A stretch of DNA of 58,607 nucleotides from Marinobacter sp. S0848L (GCF_023016065.1 NZ_JALKAQ010000016.1:1-58607); one strand, 5' to 3'; shown: positions 46,341 to 56,293, counted from the first letter of the stretch. Made by a program: numbers and translations. Notes: generated by a model not told the origin, from the sequence alone.

Positions 46341-47249
46341 TCAGCGACAGATCTTGTCAGGATAATACGGGTTCGGATTTCCAGGCGGCCGATGCCGGAG
46401 CCTTTTGTACTCCCATTGATACTGCTCAGGTGCCATCCGCACCACTTTTTCGACGGATTTGTTCAGCGCTGTTGCTGCAACGACCGGATCAGTATCATCG
46501 TTGCCGGGTTCGGCTTCTTCGACGACTAGGCGAAACCCCTTGCTGTTAGGCAGACGTTCTGCAAACGTCATCAACACATTAGCGCCGGTTTTCAGCATCA
46601 GTTTATTAACCAGAGTCATGGTGCGAACTTCGATTCCAAAGAAAGGCGCGAAAGCGTTAGTTTTGCCGCGAGGGGATTGGTCGGGCAGGATGCCGGCGAT
46701 GCCACCTTCTTTAAGAATGCTCATTAGCCGGAGCAGACCACGACGATCGCCGCGAACCAGTTCAGAACCAATGCGGCTTCGAACCCGGATCATATAATCC
46801 TCGAACTCTTTAATATGCGGAGGACTGTAGAGTGATGCCATCTTGTAACGGGATGAAAATAACAGTCCGACTAATTCCCAGTTACCGATGTGGGGAGCGA
46901 GCAGAATCAAGCCTTTGCCCGAGGCAAGCGCTTCATCTATCAGCTCAAGCCCTCGGGTTTCCTTGATCAGGCCTAGGCATTTCTCGACTGGCCATTCCCA
47001 CATCAGCGGAATCTCTGCGGCAGTCATGCCAGTGTGTGCCATGGACTCCTTGGATAACTGGCGCTGTTCAGCAGAAGACAGTTCGGGCAAGCAGATGCGA
47101 ATGTTGGTGTCGGTCGTCTTGCGTGACCTGCCATTTAGCACCCAACCAAGCAGGCCAAGCCATTTACCGAAAAACTGTGCGGCCCGCAAAGGTAAAAAAC
47201 TTAAAAGCCGTAGAAGACCCGCGATCAAGAAGTACTTCAGTTTGCTCAT
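46341..47249 (-). CDS. LpxL/LpxM-family lipid A acyltransferase (first copy)
   Basis: The 302-residue product has a membrane anchor at the N-terminus and the acyltransferase motif APHIGNWEL (HX4E), [17 protein letters not shown] and [13 protein letters not shown]. These enzymes add a secondary acyl chain to Kdo2-lipid A. It starts in a four-base overlap with manC, so it is made from the same transcript. Whether it is LpxL- or LpxM-like in order of action cannot be decided. Confidence 0.9.
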   Translation of the reverse strand: MSKLKYFLIAGLLRLLSFLPLRAAQFFGKWLGLLGWVLNGRSRKTTDTNIRICLPELSSAEQRQLSKESMAHTGMTAAEIPLMWEWPVEKCLGLIKETRGLELIDEALASGKGLILLAPHIGNWELVGLLFSSRYKMASLYSPPHIKEFEDYMIRVRSRIGSELVRGDRRGLLRLMSILKEGGIAGILPDQSPRGKTNAFAPFFGIEVRTMTLVNKLMLKTGANVLMTFAERLPNSKGFRLVVEEAEPGNDDTDPVVAATALNKSVEKVVRMAPEQYQWEYKRLRHRPPGNPNPYYPDKICR

Positions 47250-48667
47250 GATCTGCCGTATCGGTCCTCATAGCGCACAATGTCGTCTTCGCCCAGATAC
47301 GAGCCGGACTGAACCTCGATCAGCTCAAGGTCGATGACCCCCGGGTTTTCCAGTGAGTGAACCTGACCAACCGGAATGAAGGTGGACTGGTTTTCCGTCA
47401 CCAGGTAGGTCTTCTCACCATTGGTCACCTTGGCAGTACCGCTCACCACGATCCAGTGTTCCGCACGGTGATGATGCATCTGAACGGAAAGCTTTGCGCC
47501 GGGCTTTACGGTGATGCGTTTGACTTGGTAACGCTCACCGCTGTCGATGGAGTCATAAACGCCCCAAGGGCGGTAAACTTCCCGGTGATTAATGTGCTCG
47601 TTCCGACCGTCGCTCTTGAGTTGCTCGACGATCTTTTTAACGTCTTGTACCTTGTCTTTGTGGGCAACCAGCAGGGCATCTTTGGTTTCGATAATCACCA
47701 AGTCACTCACGCCGACGGTGGCGATCAGTCGGTTTTCTGAGCGTGCTAGGGTGCTGGTGGTGTCGTGGGCAATCACATCACCCATGAAACTGTTGTCGTT
47801 TGCGTCTTTCTCGGACACATCCCACAGGGCTGACCAGGAACCGATGTCACTCCAGCCGGCATCCAATGCAACAACCGCCGCGTTTTGGGTCTTCTCCATC
47901 ACCGCATAATCGATGGAGTCCTCAGGGCATTCTGCGAATACCGCTTCGTTAATGCGCGTGAAATGAAGATCTTCGTTGGCATCCTCAACGGCTGCCTGGC
48001 AGATTGAGAGAATCTCCGGGCGGTGCTTCTCAAGCTCGTTGAGATACTGGCGTGCGCCAAACATGAACATGCCGCTGTTCCAGAGATAGTCACCGGAAGC
48101 CAAGTAGTCTTGTGCTGTTGCTAGGTCCGGCTTTTCGACAAACCGGTCGACACTGTAACAGCTGTCTTCAAGCTCTTTGCCTTGTTCGATATATCCGTAG
48201 CCGGTTTCTGGGTGGCTGGGAACAATGCCGAAGGTCACGAGTTTTCCCTGTCGCGCCAAAGGGATCGATTTCTGTATACCTTGCTGGAACGCCGCGACAT
48301 CCTGGATCAAATGGTCCGCCGCCAGCACCAGCATCAGAGGGTCGTCGGCGCTGTCATCAGTCGCTTTCACCAGTTGCAGGGCAGCAAGCGCAATCGCGGG
48401 TGCGGTATTGCGACCGCATGGCTCCAGGATAATGCGTGCATCGTTATAACCCGCCTGGCGCATCTGCTCGGCCGCCAGAAACCGGTGGTCTTCGTTGCAG
48501 ATCAGAAGTGGGTCTGCCGACTCCATACCGTCCAAACGGGCCACAGTGAGCTGCAACATCGACAAATGATCATCCGTCAGCTTGAGGAACTGCTTCGGAT
48601 TCAGTTGCCTGGACAAGGGCCAAAGGCGAGAGCCGGTGCCGCCGGCCATGATGACGGGATGAATCAT
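47246..48667 (-). CDS. manC: Mannose-1-phosphate guanylyltransferase / mannose-6-phosphate isomerase
   Basis: The 473-residue product is a bifunctional ManC/AlgA-type enzyme that makes GDP-mannose from fructose-6-phosphate-derived intermediates. The N-terminal pyrophosphorylase motif [14 protein letters not shown] is at residues 7-20; FVEKPDLA follows; the C-terminal cupin isomerase has [20 protein letters not shown]. No phosphomannomutase is encoded in the window. It suggests mannose in the core or O-chain. Confidence 0.97.
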   Translation of the reverse strand: MIHPVIMAGGTGSRLWPLSRQLNPKQFLKLTDDHLSMLQLTVARLDGMESADPLLICNEDHRFLAAEQMRQAGYNDARIILEPCGRNTAPAIALAALQLVKATDDSADDPLMLVLAADHLIQDVAAFQQGIQKSIPLARQGKLVTFGIVPSHPETGYGYIEQGKELEDSCYSVDRFVEKPDLATAQDYLASGDYLWNSGMFMFGARQYLNELEKHRPEILSICQAAVEDANEDLHFTRINEAVFAECPEDSIDYAVMEKTQNAAVVALDAGWSDIGSWSALWDVSEKDANDNSFMGDVIAHDTTSTLARSENRLIATVGVSDLVIIETKDALLVAHKDKVQDVKKIVEQLKSDGRNEHINHREVYRPWGVYDSIDSGERYQVKRITVKPGAKLSVQMHHHRAEHWIVVSGTAKVTNGEKTYLVTENQSTFIPVGQVHSLENPGVIDLELIEVQSGSYLGEDDIVRYEDRYGRS

Positions 48668-48751
48668 GAGTGCACTCCGCGCGATTTACTGTTGGACTGT
48701 TCCATTAACATTCAAAGTGGGCAACATACTAACATGCTGACCTTGTGGGGT

Positions 48752-49423
48752 TTATCTTAAGTGTTGGAAATCTTCCCAAGATAGACCTTCATGGCTTTGT
48801 TCCCAGGCCAACCTTTTCTGGAAGCGTTCGATTTTTCGCTTGATGTAGCGGGAGCTCCAGCCCGGTACCGAGTCTAATGCTTGCGGGATAGTCGGTGCGC
48901 CCAGACCGTCGATCAGAAAAAGCCGCGGGTGGTCGAATTGGTCTGAAACCACCAGATTATGAGGAAGCAGATTCCGGGTCAGGATTCTGGTTTGTGATAG
49001 CCACGCCAGAAATTCGTCGATGCCCCGGTGCAGATCCGGTGTCAAACCTTGTGTTTTAATCAGGTGCTCAAGCGTTGGCGCAACGCTGCCGTCAACACAG
49101 CGTATCAGTTCGCTTTCATTGGCCATGCCTAAAGAGGTCTGGGTGCTACCATAGAACTTTGGCAGATGGGCCCAAACCAAAGCAACATTGCCTTGTTTAA
49201 GAAGCCGCTGAATAGCACGTTGTTGGTGGGCCCGTAATTCCTGAGCGTTATCGTTGAGCCGCTCTTTACCTAGGAGTCGCTTTACAGGTGATTGTCGTTC
49301 AAATCGCGCGGTGATGTTTTCCGGCCGGATTACTTTCAAGCACCGGGTAGAGTCCAGCGGGTGCCTGAAGCACTTGCGGTTGGAGCCTTGAGCGAAGGGT
49401 TGTTGATCAGATAAGTCGAGCAT
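48752..49423 (-). CDS. YrbL-like protein kinase-fold protein
   Basis: The product (223 residues) matches the PhoP-regulated YrbL family: LSDQQPFAQGSNRKCFRHPL near the start and a kinase-like loop RNLLPHNLVV with metal-binding FLIDGLG. The conserved N-terminus favours ATG 49423 over an upstream in-frame ATG at 49498, which would overlap the GT4 gene. YrbL function is not settled; in an LPS operon a sugar or lipid phosphate role is plausible. Confidence 0.82.
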   Translation of the reverse strand: MLDLSDQQPFAQGSNRKCFRHPLDSTRCLKVIRPENITARFERQSPVKRLLGKERLNDNAQELRAHQQRAIQRLLKQGNVALVWAHLPKFYGSTQTSLGMANESELIRCVDGSVAPTLEHLIKTQGLTPDLHRGIDEFLAWLSQTRILTRNLLPHNLVVSDQFDHPRLFLIDGLGAPTIPQALDSVPGWSSRYIKRKIERFQKRLAWEQSHEGLSWEDFQHLR

Positions 49424-49470
49424 AGGGCCAGGTTGTGAGGTGGAAATGCGGTTTGTTCCAGTATAGTCCG

Positions 49471-50490
49471 TCAAGGATGGCTTCGCTCTGGAGCACATTT
49501 GTCCAACGCTTGTTGATAAACGGAGACTGTGTTGGCTGCCATGGCAGACAGCGACAGCGTATCTCTCGCGAAGGCACGTGCTTTGGCTTGGCTAGCGGCT
49601 ACGGCTCTTAAGTCTTGTTGTAGAAAACGGGCAAATTCGATGGGTTCATGGCCGTTGAAAATGTGTTCCTTGGGTAAGACTTCATTGGCAATGGGCACAT
49701 CGGTGGACATTACCGGTTTGCCGAGCAAGAGCGCTTCCGCACAGACATAAGAAAATCCCTCCCGGTCTGAGCTGATGATGACACCATCGGCGGCTGTCAT
49801 GAGTGCGGGGATGTCGGTTCGAAAACCCAGCAGCCGAACCTTGCCAGTTTGGCCGGTAGCGTCGATGCGCTCTTTCAACGATAGATGTTCCGGTCCGTCA
49901 CCTGCGATCAGCAGCGTGCCGGGACAAAACTGAAAGGCTTCGATCAACCGGTCAAAGGCTTTAACCGGTGCGAGGCGACCAACCGCCAGCCATATCGGAG
50001 CTTTGATATTTGGGGAAAGGGCAGCAGGCGCCCGATTGGAAACGGAGGTCCCGTTGTAGACCACAGTCACCTTGGGGTAATTGATGTCGTTTGCGAGCGC
50101 TTTGCTGACTGCGATCAGGTTGTGGAAGGCTTCGGCTTTTGGGTAACGTGACTTGAAGCCATGAATGCTGGCTACCCGTGCGTACTTTTTAATAAACGGT
50201 GCCAGCCGTTGCAACACAAACGCGGCTTTGGTGCCTTGGGCGTGAATAACCTGGTAGTGGCCTTCCCGAATAATGTTTACCAGTCTGAATAATAACGCAG
50301 GGGAATTTCGTGAACGCTGCGCCTCCACAGGAATTGCGCAAGGGCCTTCCAACGCTTCAAGGTGTTGAGGTGCGGCCGCGACGGATATTTGGTGGCCCAT
50401 GTTGGAGAGAGCGCAGGCTAATTCCCGGGTGTGCTTTTCAAGACCGCCGATGCCGGGGTTGTCGGAAAGCATTAACATCAACACGTTCAT
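49471..50490 (-). CDS. Glycosyltransferase family 4
   Basis: The 339-residue product is a GT-B enzyme starting MNVLMLMLSDNPGIGGLEKH, with LAVGRLAPVKAFDRLIEAF and the donor-binding ISSDREGFSYVCAEALLLG. It overlaps the preceding GT4 gene by four bases (ATGA), so the two are a coupled pair that probably adds successive sugars. Confidence 0.92.
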   Translation of the reverse strand: MNVLMLMLSDNPGIGGLEKHTRELACALSNMGHQISVAAAPQHLEALEGPCAIPVEAQRSRNSPALLFRLVNIIREGHYQVIHAQGTKAAFVLQRLAPFIKKYARVASIHGFKSRYPKAEAFHNLIAVSKALANDINYPKVTVVYNGTSVSNRAPAALSPNIKAPIWLAVGRLAPVKAFDRLIEAFQFCPGTLLIAGDGPEHLSLKERIDATGQTGKVRLLGFRTDIPALMTAADGVIISSDREGFSYVCAEALLLGKPVMSTDVPIANEVLPKEHIFNGHEPIEFARFLQQDLRAVAASQAKARAFARDTLSLSAMAANTVSVYQQALDKCAPERSHP

Positions 50491-51605
50491 CGCGAGTGAG
50501 TGCTTTTTGCAGCGAGAACTTTCTCATAAACTTCCAGCGTCCCCTGGGTCTGCGCCCGCAACAAAAATCGCTCTGGCAGTTCAACCTCTTGTTTCGGCCG
50601 ATCCAGCATTTCCAAAGTGGCGCGTGCGAAAGCCTCGGTATCATCCGGTGTGACCAACCCCTCCCGAAAACAAGCCTGTAAGGTTTCCGCGGCACCGCCG
50701 CGATTGTAGGCAACAACCGGGGTGCCCGAGGCTAAGGCTTCGGTGACGGTACGGCCGAAGGGTTCCGGCTTGGTCGACATATGGCAGACCACATCCGCGA
50801 ACAAATAAAGATTAGTCATGTCGTTGCGTTGACCAAGAAAGGAAACCTTATTGGTCAGGTTTAGCCGGCTTCGTTCGGTTTCAAGCTCCTGTAAAAAACG
50901 TTCCTTCCCGGGCTCTGCGCCGCCCACGATGATGCCGTGGCAATCCGGGTGCGCTCGCACGATGCTGGCCATGGCTTTCAGGAAATCCAGCTGGCCTTTC
51001 CAGCGGGAAATTCGGCCCGGCATCATGATGATTTTTTTGTCCCTGAGCTGGGGGAATCGTGACAGCAAAATTTCGCGCCACTGTTCGTTGACCGCGCGCT
51101 GGCGGAAGGCATCAATATCCACGCCGCGCTGGATCACGGTTAACTTGCTATCCGGCACCTGAAAGTGTTTCTGAACGTAGTCGTGCACGCAGTTGGAAAC
51201 TGCAATCACGTGATCCGCTTTCGCCATGACCGCGCTGTACGGATTCACGGAGTACATGCCGTGAAAGGTCGAAACAATCGCAGGGCGTTCGTCTGCCGAC
51301 AAAGACTTCAGTGCCAGATTCACGATCCACGCAGGCATGCGGGACCGAACGTGCACGATATCGGGCTTGAGGCTCTGCAGCAGCTGCCGCATGGGCAGGA
51401 TCTGGCCGAATGACGCGGGGGTTTTGCGGTGAATCGGCATGTAAAGGTGCGTGGACCCTTGGCCGCGCACCTGTTCAGCCATCGGGCCTCCGTTCGATAC
51501 CACGAAGGACTCGTGGCCCCGTTTGACGAGCTCGGCTGCGAACTCCACGGTACCCCGTTCTACGCCGCCGCTGTAGAGGGCCGGAAGTGCCTGAAGTATT
51601 CTCAA
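50487..51605 (-). CDS. Glycosyltransferase family 4
   Basis: The 372-residue product is a GT-B enzyme with MRILQALPALYSGGVERGTV, the acceptor segment DIVHVRSRMPAWI, and MMPGRISRWKGQLDFLKAM in the donor domain, then MSTKPEPFGRTVTEALASGT. It starts with TTG in a four-base TTGA overlap with the ELM1 gene; no ATG fits. It resembles heptose/hexose core transferases next to ELM1 in related bacteria. Confidence 0.92.
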   Translation of the reverse strand: MRILQALPALYSGGVERGTVEFAAELVKRGHESFVVSNGGPMAEQVRGQGSTHLYMPIHRKTPASFGQILPMRQLLQSLKPDIVHVRSRMPAWIVNLALKSLSADERPAIVSTFHGMYSVNPYSAVMAKADHVIAVSNCVHDYVQKHFQVPDSKLTVIQRGVDIDAFRQRAVNEQWREILLSRFPQLRDKKIIMMPGRISRWKGQLDFLKAMASIVRAHPDCHGIIVGGAEPGKERFLQELETERSRLNLTNKVSFLGQRNDMTNLYLFADVVCHMSTKPEPFGRTVTEALASGTPVVAYNRGGAAETLQACFREGLVTPDDTEAFARATLEMLDRPKQEVELPERFLLRAQTQGTLEVYEKVLAAKSTHSR

Positions 51606-52564
51606 TTTAACGACTCCTTGTTAGTGCTCTGGGGCAAGTTCGCAAATCGGTTGATAAGCCAGCGCGCGGCGCGATCGGCTTCCCAAAGTCGCGCGTGTCG
51701 TTCTGGGTGTTCGTTCATGACTTGGTCACGATTTTGCCAGAATGAAACCCAGCCTTGCTCGGCAAGTCTGCCCACGCCTTTCGCGACCCGACTGTGACCT
51801 CGGGCTGGCAGACTCAGCAAGCCGGTGGGCACACCGGAGGTGGCAGCCTCGCAAACCATGGAAGCGCTGTCCGGCGTCACCCACACAGCTCTTGACCCGG
51901 CCAGCTGGTGGTTCAGCCAGCTATCATGAGTGTGTTTGTGGTGAACGAAGGTGACTTTGGGGCCTTGCAGTTCATCCAATTTGGTCGTGAGAGGGGCCGG
52001 CGTTCGGCGAGAATCACTGATAGTCCATCGCCACTCGGGGTATCGTGCGATCAGGTCTGTAATTTGGGAGAAAACGGCATTGTCGTCCCAGTCAAAGTGT
52101 GGTGAAGGCCCGCCTGCCAAGATAAGCGCTTCCGGCTTTGTGGTCAGTTGGGCCATCGGGGTGATCGCGTTGATGACGCCCTCGGTTATCAGCGTTTTGC
52201 GCGATGGCTTCGTGTTGTCGTGGGCCGGAATGATCGCGGCATCCACCCAAACAAGAGGGAAAGAGGGCTTCATCAGCACGACTAAGCGGGCGTTTCGAAC
52301 GCGGCGCAACGCCAGCAGTAACCGGTGCGTACCTGAGCCTGCGGCAATAATCAGAGCGGGTGCTGGGAGTGAGGCGTCCATCGTCGGAGCGGCTCCCAGA
52401 AATGCGCGCCAGAGCGGCACAGAGTAATCAGTGGCATTAACCCAATGAATGCTGGCACCGGTGAGTACCCGCAAGCGATTTCCCAGCCCTTTCAATTGGT
52501 TTTTGTGCCCTGGCTTGTCATCGGTAAGTAGCCAGATCGCCGGTGCCCGCGTTTCTGGGTTCAC
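51602..52564 (-). CDS. ELM1/GtrOC1-type family protein (COG3660-like)
   Basis: The 320-residue product resembles the mitochondrial fission ELM1 family, a GT-B-like fold of unknown activity. Landmarks are IWLLTDDKPGHKNQLKGLG (10-28), IIAAGSGTHRLLLALRR, LILAGGPSPHFDWDD and VWVTPDSASMVCEAATSGVP. The start is GTG behind AGAGG, three bases after the lpxL stop. In bacteria these genes lie in LPS clusters, so a glycosyltransferase role is plausible. Confidence 0.85.
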   Translation of the reverse strand: MNPETRAPAIWLLTDDKPGHKNQLKGLGNRLRVLTGASIHWVNATDYSVPLWRAFLGAAPTMDASLPAPALIIAAGSGTHRLLLALRRVRNARLVVLMKPSFPLVWVDAAIIPAHDNTKPSRKTLITEGVINAITPMAQLTTKPEALILAGGPSPHFDWDDNAVFSQITDLIARYPEWRWTISDSRRTPAPLTTKLDELQGPKVTFVHHKHTHDSWLNHQLAGSRAVWVTPDSASMVCEAATSGVPTGLLSLPARGHSRVAKGVGRLAEQGWVSFWQNRDQVMNEHPERHARLWEADRAARWLINRFANLPQSTNKESLN

Positions 52565-52567
52565 GCG

Positions 52568-53527
52568 TTACCTCTTTTTCCTGTTTTTCTTGTAAAAGCT
52601 CGGATCATCCTTGGACGGGCGCGTTTTAAACCGACGGTGCATCCAGAGATACTGATCCGGAGCTTTCCGGATTTCCTGTTCGATAATCGCGTTGATGCGG
52701 GTAGCGTCGTCCAGATCATCACCGCTGGGGAAGTTTTCCAGTGGTGGGTGGAAGTAAATGTCGTAGCCCGGTTTGTCTTCGCGGCGAAAGTGACTGAACG
52801 GCACCACGCGACACTTGCTGCGATCCGCAATTCGTGATGTCGCGGTGATGGTGCCGGTGGGAATGCCAAAGAAAGGCGCGAAGACAATGTCTTTTCGGCC
52901 GTAATCCTGATCGGTAGCGTACCAAACCGCATGGTTTTTCTTCAGGCTGCGGAAGAGGCCGCGCAGGTCTTTGGAAGATAAAACCGTTCCGTATCGGCGG
53001 CCTCTTGCCCGGGTCATCACTGCGTTGGTTAACGGGTTGTTGTGGTCTCTTTGCATCACGTCGGCGTCGATAAACTCTGTGACCAGACTGCCGCCAAGGT
53101 CTAACGTGCTGTAGTGACCGCCCAATAGCAAAACACCGTAGCCATCGGCCAGCGCTTGTTCAAAATATTCTAGGCCATGCACTTGTGTAATGTCGGTGAG
53201 TTTCTTGGGGTCACGGAACCAGGCAATACCCAATTCCATCAAGCCGATGCCATTGGCAATGAAGGCTTTACGAACCAGTTCCGCTTGTTCTGCTTCCGAG
53301 AGTTCGGGAAAACACAGACGAATGTTGACCTCGGTAATGTGTCGGCGGCTTTTGGCCAGTTTCCATGCAAGTAAGCCGGCGATCTTGCCCAGCCACCACT
53401 GAAAACGAATGGGTAGTTGGGCAAACAGCCACATAATCGATAGGCCCAGCCAAGTTGGCCACCAGCGGGGATGGCGGTAAGCTGAGTAATCGGTGTTTCT
53501 GGGTTGTTTGCGGTACTTCTTGTTCAA
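52568..53527 (-). CDS. lpxL: LpxL-family lipid A acyltransferase (second copy)
   Basis: The product (319 residues) is an LpxL/HtrB-type secondary acyltransferase with the start region YSAYRHPRWWPTWLGL, a membrane anchor (about residues 28-45), the HX4D motif GGHYSTLDL and YATDQDYGRKDIVFAPFFG. The open frame continues upstream past the waaA start, so the TTG at 53527, behind CAGGA, is the best start; the divergent waaA gene excludes more distal ones. It opens the minus-strand LPS operon. Confidence 0.88.
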   Translation of the reverse strand: MNKKYRKQPRNTDYSAYRHPRWWPTWLGLSIMWLFAQLPIRFQWWLGKIAGLLAWKLAKSRRHITEVNIRLCFPELSEAEQAELVRKAFIANGIGLMELGIAWFRDPKKLTDITQVHGLEYFEQALADGYGVLLLGGHYSTLDLGGSLVTEFIDADVMQRDHNNPLTNAVMTRARGRRYGTVLSSKDLRGLFRSLKKNHAVWYATDQDYGRKDIVFAPFFGIPTGTITATSRIADRSKCRVVPFSHFRREDKPGYDIYFHPPLENFPSGDDLDDATRINAIIEQEIRKAPDQYLWMHRRFKTRPSKDDPSFYKKNRKKR

Positions 53528-53629
53528 AATCGTGAATCCTGAATCGACAAACGTTAAGCCCGAGGGCAAGATGCAGCCACTCGACAAATTTCGCCCTATG
53601 ATAACGCACTGTTTTGCCGGGAGTCCTGC

Positions 53630-54883
53630 GTGTTTCATTTTATCTATTCCCAGCTGATCCGGCTGGCTCTGCCCTTTATCCTGATTCGGCTTTGGTGGCA
53701 GGGCCGGAAGGCACCTGCTCTGCGCCGGGATTGGCAACACCGCCTTGGTGTGGTTCCGGAAATGTCCGGGCCGGTAATCTGGGTTCATGCAGTATCAGTG
53801 GGTGAAACTATTGCCGCAGGCCCCTTGGTTCGAAGGCTCTTGGCCAAGGAATTGGGTGCAACGATACTGATGACCGCCATGACCGATACGGGGTTGGCTC
53901 AGGCGCGCAAGATGTTCGGGGATAAAGTCGCTTATGCGTACGCCCCTTACGACACCCCCGGTGCAATTCGGCGTTTCCTGCGGCGCGTGAACCCCGGCAT
54001 CCTCGTTATTCTCGAAACCGAAATTTGGCCTAATATGATCCGTCAGTGCAGGCGGCGGAGGGTGCCGGTGTTTCTGATTAATGCCCGGTTATCTGAACGA
54101 TCCGCGCAAGGTTACGAGAAAGTGAAAGGGCTGGCGGCCCCCGTCATGAAAAGCATCAGTTGGGTGGCGGCTCAGGCGGAACCCGATGCCGAACGTTTTC
54201 GTCGCATTGGCGTGGCCACGGACCGTGTAGAAGTGACCGGCAGCGTGAAGTTTGATGTCGATATCCCGGATGATGTCCGCAAGGCCTCCGAGGGTATCCG
54301 AAAAACGCTTGAGGGTCGTAAGGTCTGGATTGCCGGCAGTACTCACAGCGGCGAAGACGAGCAATTACTGAGCGCCCACCAGAGTATTCTTGAGCAGCAC
54401 GATGATGCGCTGTTGATCATCGTGCCTCGGCACCCAGAGCGTTTTGATACGGTTGCAGCTATGGCCGAAGCAAAGGGTTATCGGGTAGCCCGTCGCTCGC
54501 TTAGCGAGAATCCCCGGCAGGCTCAGGTTTATCTTGGGGACACCATGGGCGAGCTGATGACCCTGTATGGCGCCAGTGATATTGCTTTTGTCGGGGGCTC
54601 TTTGATTGAGCGCGGAGGCCACAATCCGCTGGAACCTGCCGCCTGGGGCATCCCGGTATTTTCCGGACCCCACGTCTTCAACTTCGAAACCATTTATGAT
54701 CGTCTGATTGCTGATCAGGGCGTGCAAATGGTTGAGGGTTGCCAAGATCTGGCTCAAGCGGTCAGTCGATTAATGTCTGATGCGCAGGATTGCAAAGCGT
54801 ACGGCGAACGAGCGCTGGCGGTTGTGAACAATAACCGGGGAGCGTTGGATAAGGTGGTCGAAGGGATCATCGAAAGGGTGTAA
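53630..54883 (+). CDS. waaA: 3-deoxy-D-manno-octulosonic acid transferase
   Basis: The 417-residue product is WaaA (KdtA), which adds Kdo to lipid IVA at the inner membrane (E. coli 425). It has an N-terminal anchor (residues 1-22), VIWVHAVSVGETIAAGPLV, IAGSTHSGEDE and FVGGSLIERGGHNPLEPAA. It starts with GTG behind GGGAG. It is divergent from lpxL across about 100 bases. Confidence 0.98.
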   Translation: MFHFIYSQLIRLALPFILIRLWWQGRKAPALRRDWQHRLGVVPEMSGPVIWVHAVSVGETIAAGPLVRRLLAKELGATILMTAMTDTGLAQARKMFGDKVAYAYAPYDTPGAIRRFLRRVNPGILVILETEIWPNMIRQCRRRRVPVFLINARLSERSAQGYEKVKGLAAPVMKSISWVAAQAEPDAERFRRIGVATDRVEVTGSVKFDVDIPDDVRKASEGIRKTLEGRKVWIAGSTHSGEDEQLLSAHQSILEQHDDALLIIVPRHPERFDTVAAMAEAKGYRVARRSLSENPRQAQVYLGDTMGELMTLYGASDIAFVGGSLIERGGHNPLEPAAWGIPVFSGPHVFNFETIYDRLIADQGVQMVEGCQDLAQAVSRLMSDAQDCKAYGERALAVVNNNRGALDKVVEGIIERV

Positions 54884-54885
54884 TG

Positions 54886-54908
54886 CCCGGGCCTGCTGGC
54901 GGCCCGGG
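54886..54908. terminator. GC-rich hairpin between waaA and tolC
   Basis: CCCGGGCC pairs with GGCCCGGG around a seven-base loop between the convergent genes. No T-run follows, so intrinsic termination would be weak. Confidence 0.5.
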
Positions 54909-54931
54909 TATACTGGCAGAGCTGACGGGTG

Positions 54932-56293
54932 TTACTCGGTCGGATCTTCCAGAGTTTCGTCGTCATTTGCCATCGCTTCAATACCGCGGGCGCCTTCGCT
55001 GAGCCAATTGTTCAGGTCGATCAGGTCCTTCGGGCTAAGCGTACCGGCAGCCTGTTTCAGCTGCAGAGAGTTGACCACGTAGTCGTAACGGGCGTTGGCG
55101 TAATCGCGAAGTGCCACGTAGAACGCCCGCTCGGCATCCAGCACTTCCACAATGTTCCGTGTTCCTACATCGTATCCAGCGCGTGTTGCATCCAGAGCAC
55201 TGCGGCGTGAGATGATCGTCTGTTCAAGCGCAGAAGCGGTTTCCACGTTGTTGTTGACGGTCAGGAACAGGCTGCGGGTATTCACCTGCACATCCCGGCG
55301 AACCGTGTTCAAGTCCTGCTCAGCAACCGTTACCAGAGAGCGTTGCTGGCGAACACCGGCTTGAGTACCACCGCCCATATACAGGGGCACGTTTAATTTG
55401 AGCCCGATAACGCCTTGTGTACCTTCCTGCTGAGGCGTTTTGGCGTTTTCAAGCTCAGTTTCACCGTAGGACGCCACCAGATCAAGCGTTGGCATGTGGC
55501 CGGCTTTGGCCACTTTCAGATTGGCTTCGCTGGCGTTCAGCTGAAATATGGCTGCCTGAATAGACCAGTTCTGATCGAGTGCCGTAGCTTCCCAGGAGGC
55601 AGGGTCCATCGGGTTCGGACGGCCTAACGGGAAGTTCTCCCGCAGGTTTTCCAAATCGGCGGCATACTCGCCGGTCAGGCGGGCCAACTGTTCGCGGGCT
55701 ACGTTCAACTGGTTTTCAGCGGCGATACGCAGGCTCTTGCTGTCATCGTAGCTGGCGCGTGCTTCATACACCTCGGTAATGGCAATCAGGCCCACATCGT
55801 AGCGTTCCTGTGCTTGTTCGAACTGGCGCTGAATCGCCGCTTCGGTGGCTTGAGCCGTGGTTACTGTGTCTTGAGCGCGCAATACGTTGAAGTAAGCTGT
55901 GGCTACATCAAGAATCAGCTGCTGCTGGGCCAAATTGTATTGGGCTTGCGCGGCTTCAGTCTGGAACTGGCTGGCGTCGTAGCGGAACCAGTTATCGGCC
56001 CGGAAAATAGGCTGAGTAAGCTGAACGCCGTAATTCAGAGACTTGTAGCTATCTCCAGGGCCGTTATCCGCGTCGAAGTCGATGTGATTGGCTTCGGCAT
56101 AGGCGCCGATCTGGGGCAGCAGTGTGCTCTTGCTTACGTCACTGGCGGCTTGCTGAGATTGAAATCTCGCCATGGCCGAAGCAATGCCCGAGTCGTAAGA
56201 CAGCGCCTTCTCGTAAGTCTCCATCAAATCCAGAGAGAACGCAGGCTGAGCTGCAAGCAGGGCGATCAATCCTGGAAGTAAGCGTTTTTTCAT
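54932..56293 (-). CDS. tolC: TolC-family outer membrane efflux protein
   Basis: The product (453 residues) is a TolC-type channel: signal peptide MKKRLLPGLIALLAAQPAFS, two repeats of coiled-coil and beta-strand sequence (LTQPIFRADNWFRYDASQF and LNVPLYMGGGTQAGVRQQ), and the GTRNIVEVLDAERAFY segment. The ATG at 56293 follows AGGAG and gives a clear signal peptide, unlike the longer frame. It serves tripartite pumps and type I secretion. Confidence 0.96.
   Translation of the reverse strand: MKKRLLPGLIALLAAQPAFSLDLMETYEKALSYDSGIASAMARFQSQQAASDVSKSTLLPQIGAYAEANHIDFDADNGPGDSYKSLNYGVQLTQPIFRADNWFRYDASQFQTEAAQAQYNLAQQQLILDVATAYFNVLRAQDTVTTAQATEAAIQRQFEQAQERYDVGLIAITEVYEARASYDDSKSLRIAAENQLNVAREQLARLTGEYAADLENLRENFPLGRPNPMDPASWEATALDQNWSIQAAIFQLNASEANLKVAKAGHMPTLDLVASYGETELENAKTPQQEGTQGVIGLKLNVPLYMGGGTQAGVRQQRSLVTVAEQDLNTVRRDVQVNTRSLFLTVNNNVETASALEQTIISRRSALDATRAGYDVGTRNIVEVLDAERAFYVALRDYANARYDYVVNSLQLKQAAGTLSPKDLIDLNNWLSEGARGIEAMANDDETLEDPTE

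Noticed and set aside
49424..49498. Longer start for the YrbL-like gene
   Set aside because: The family N-terminus aligns with ATG 49423; the extra 25 residues overlap the GT4 gene and have no similarity I recognise.
53528..53788. Long N-terminal extension of LpxL
   Set aside because: It would run through the start of waaA on the other strand and lacks family similarity.
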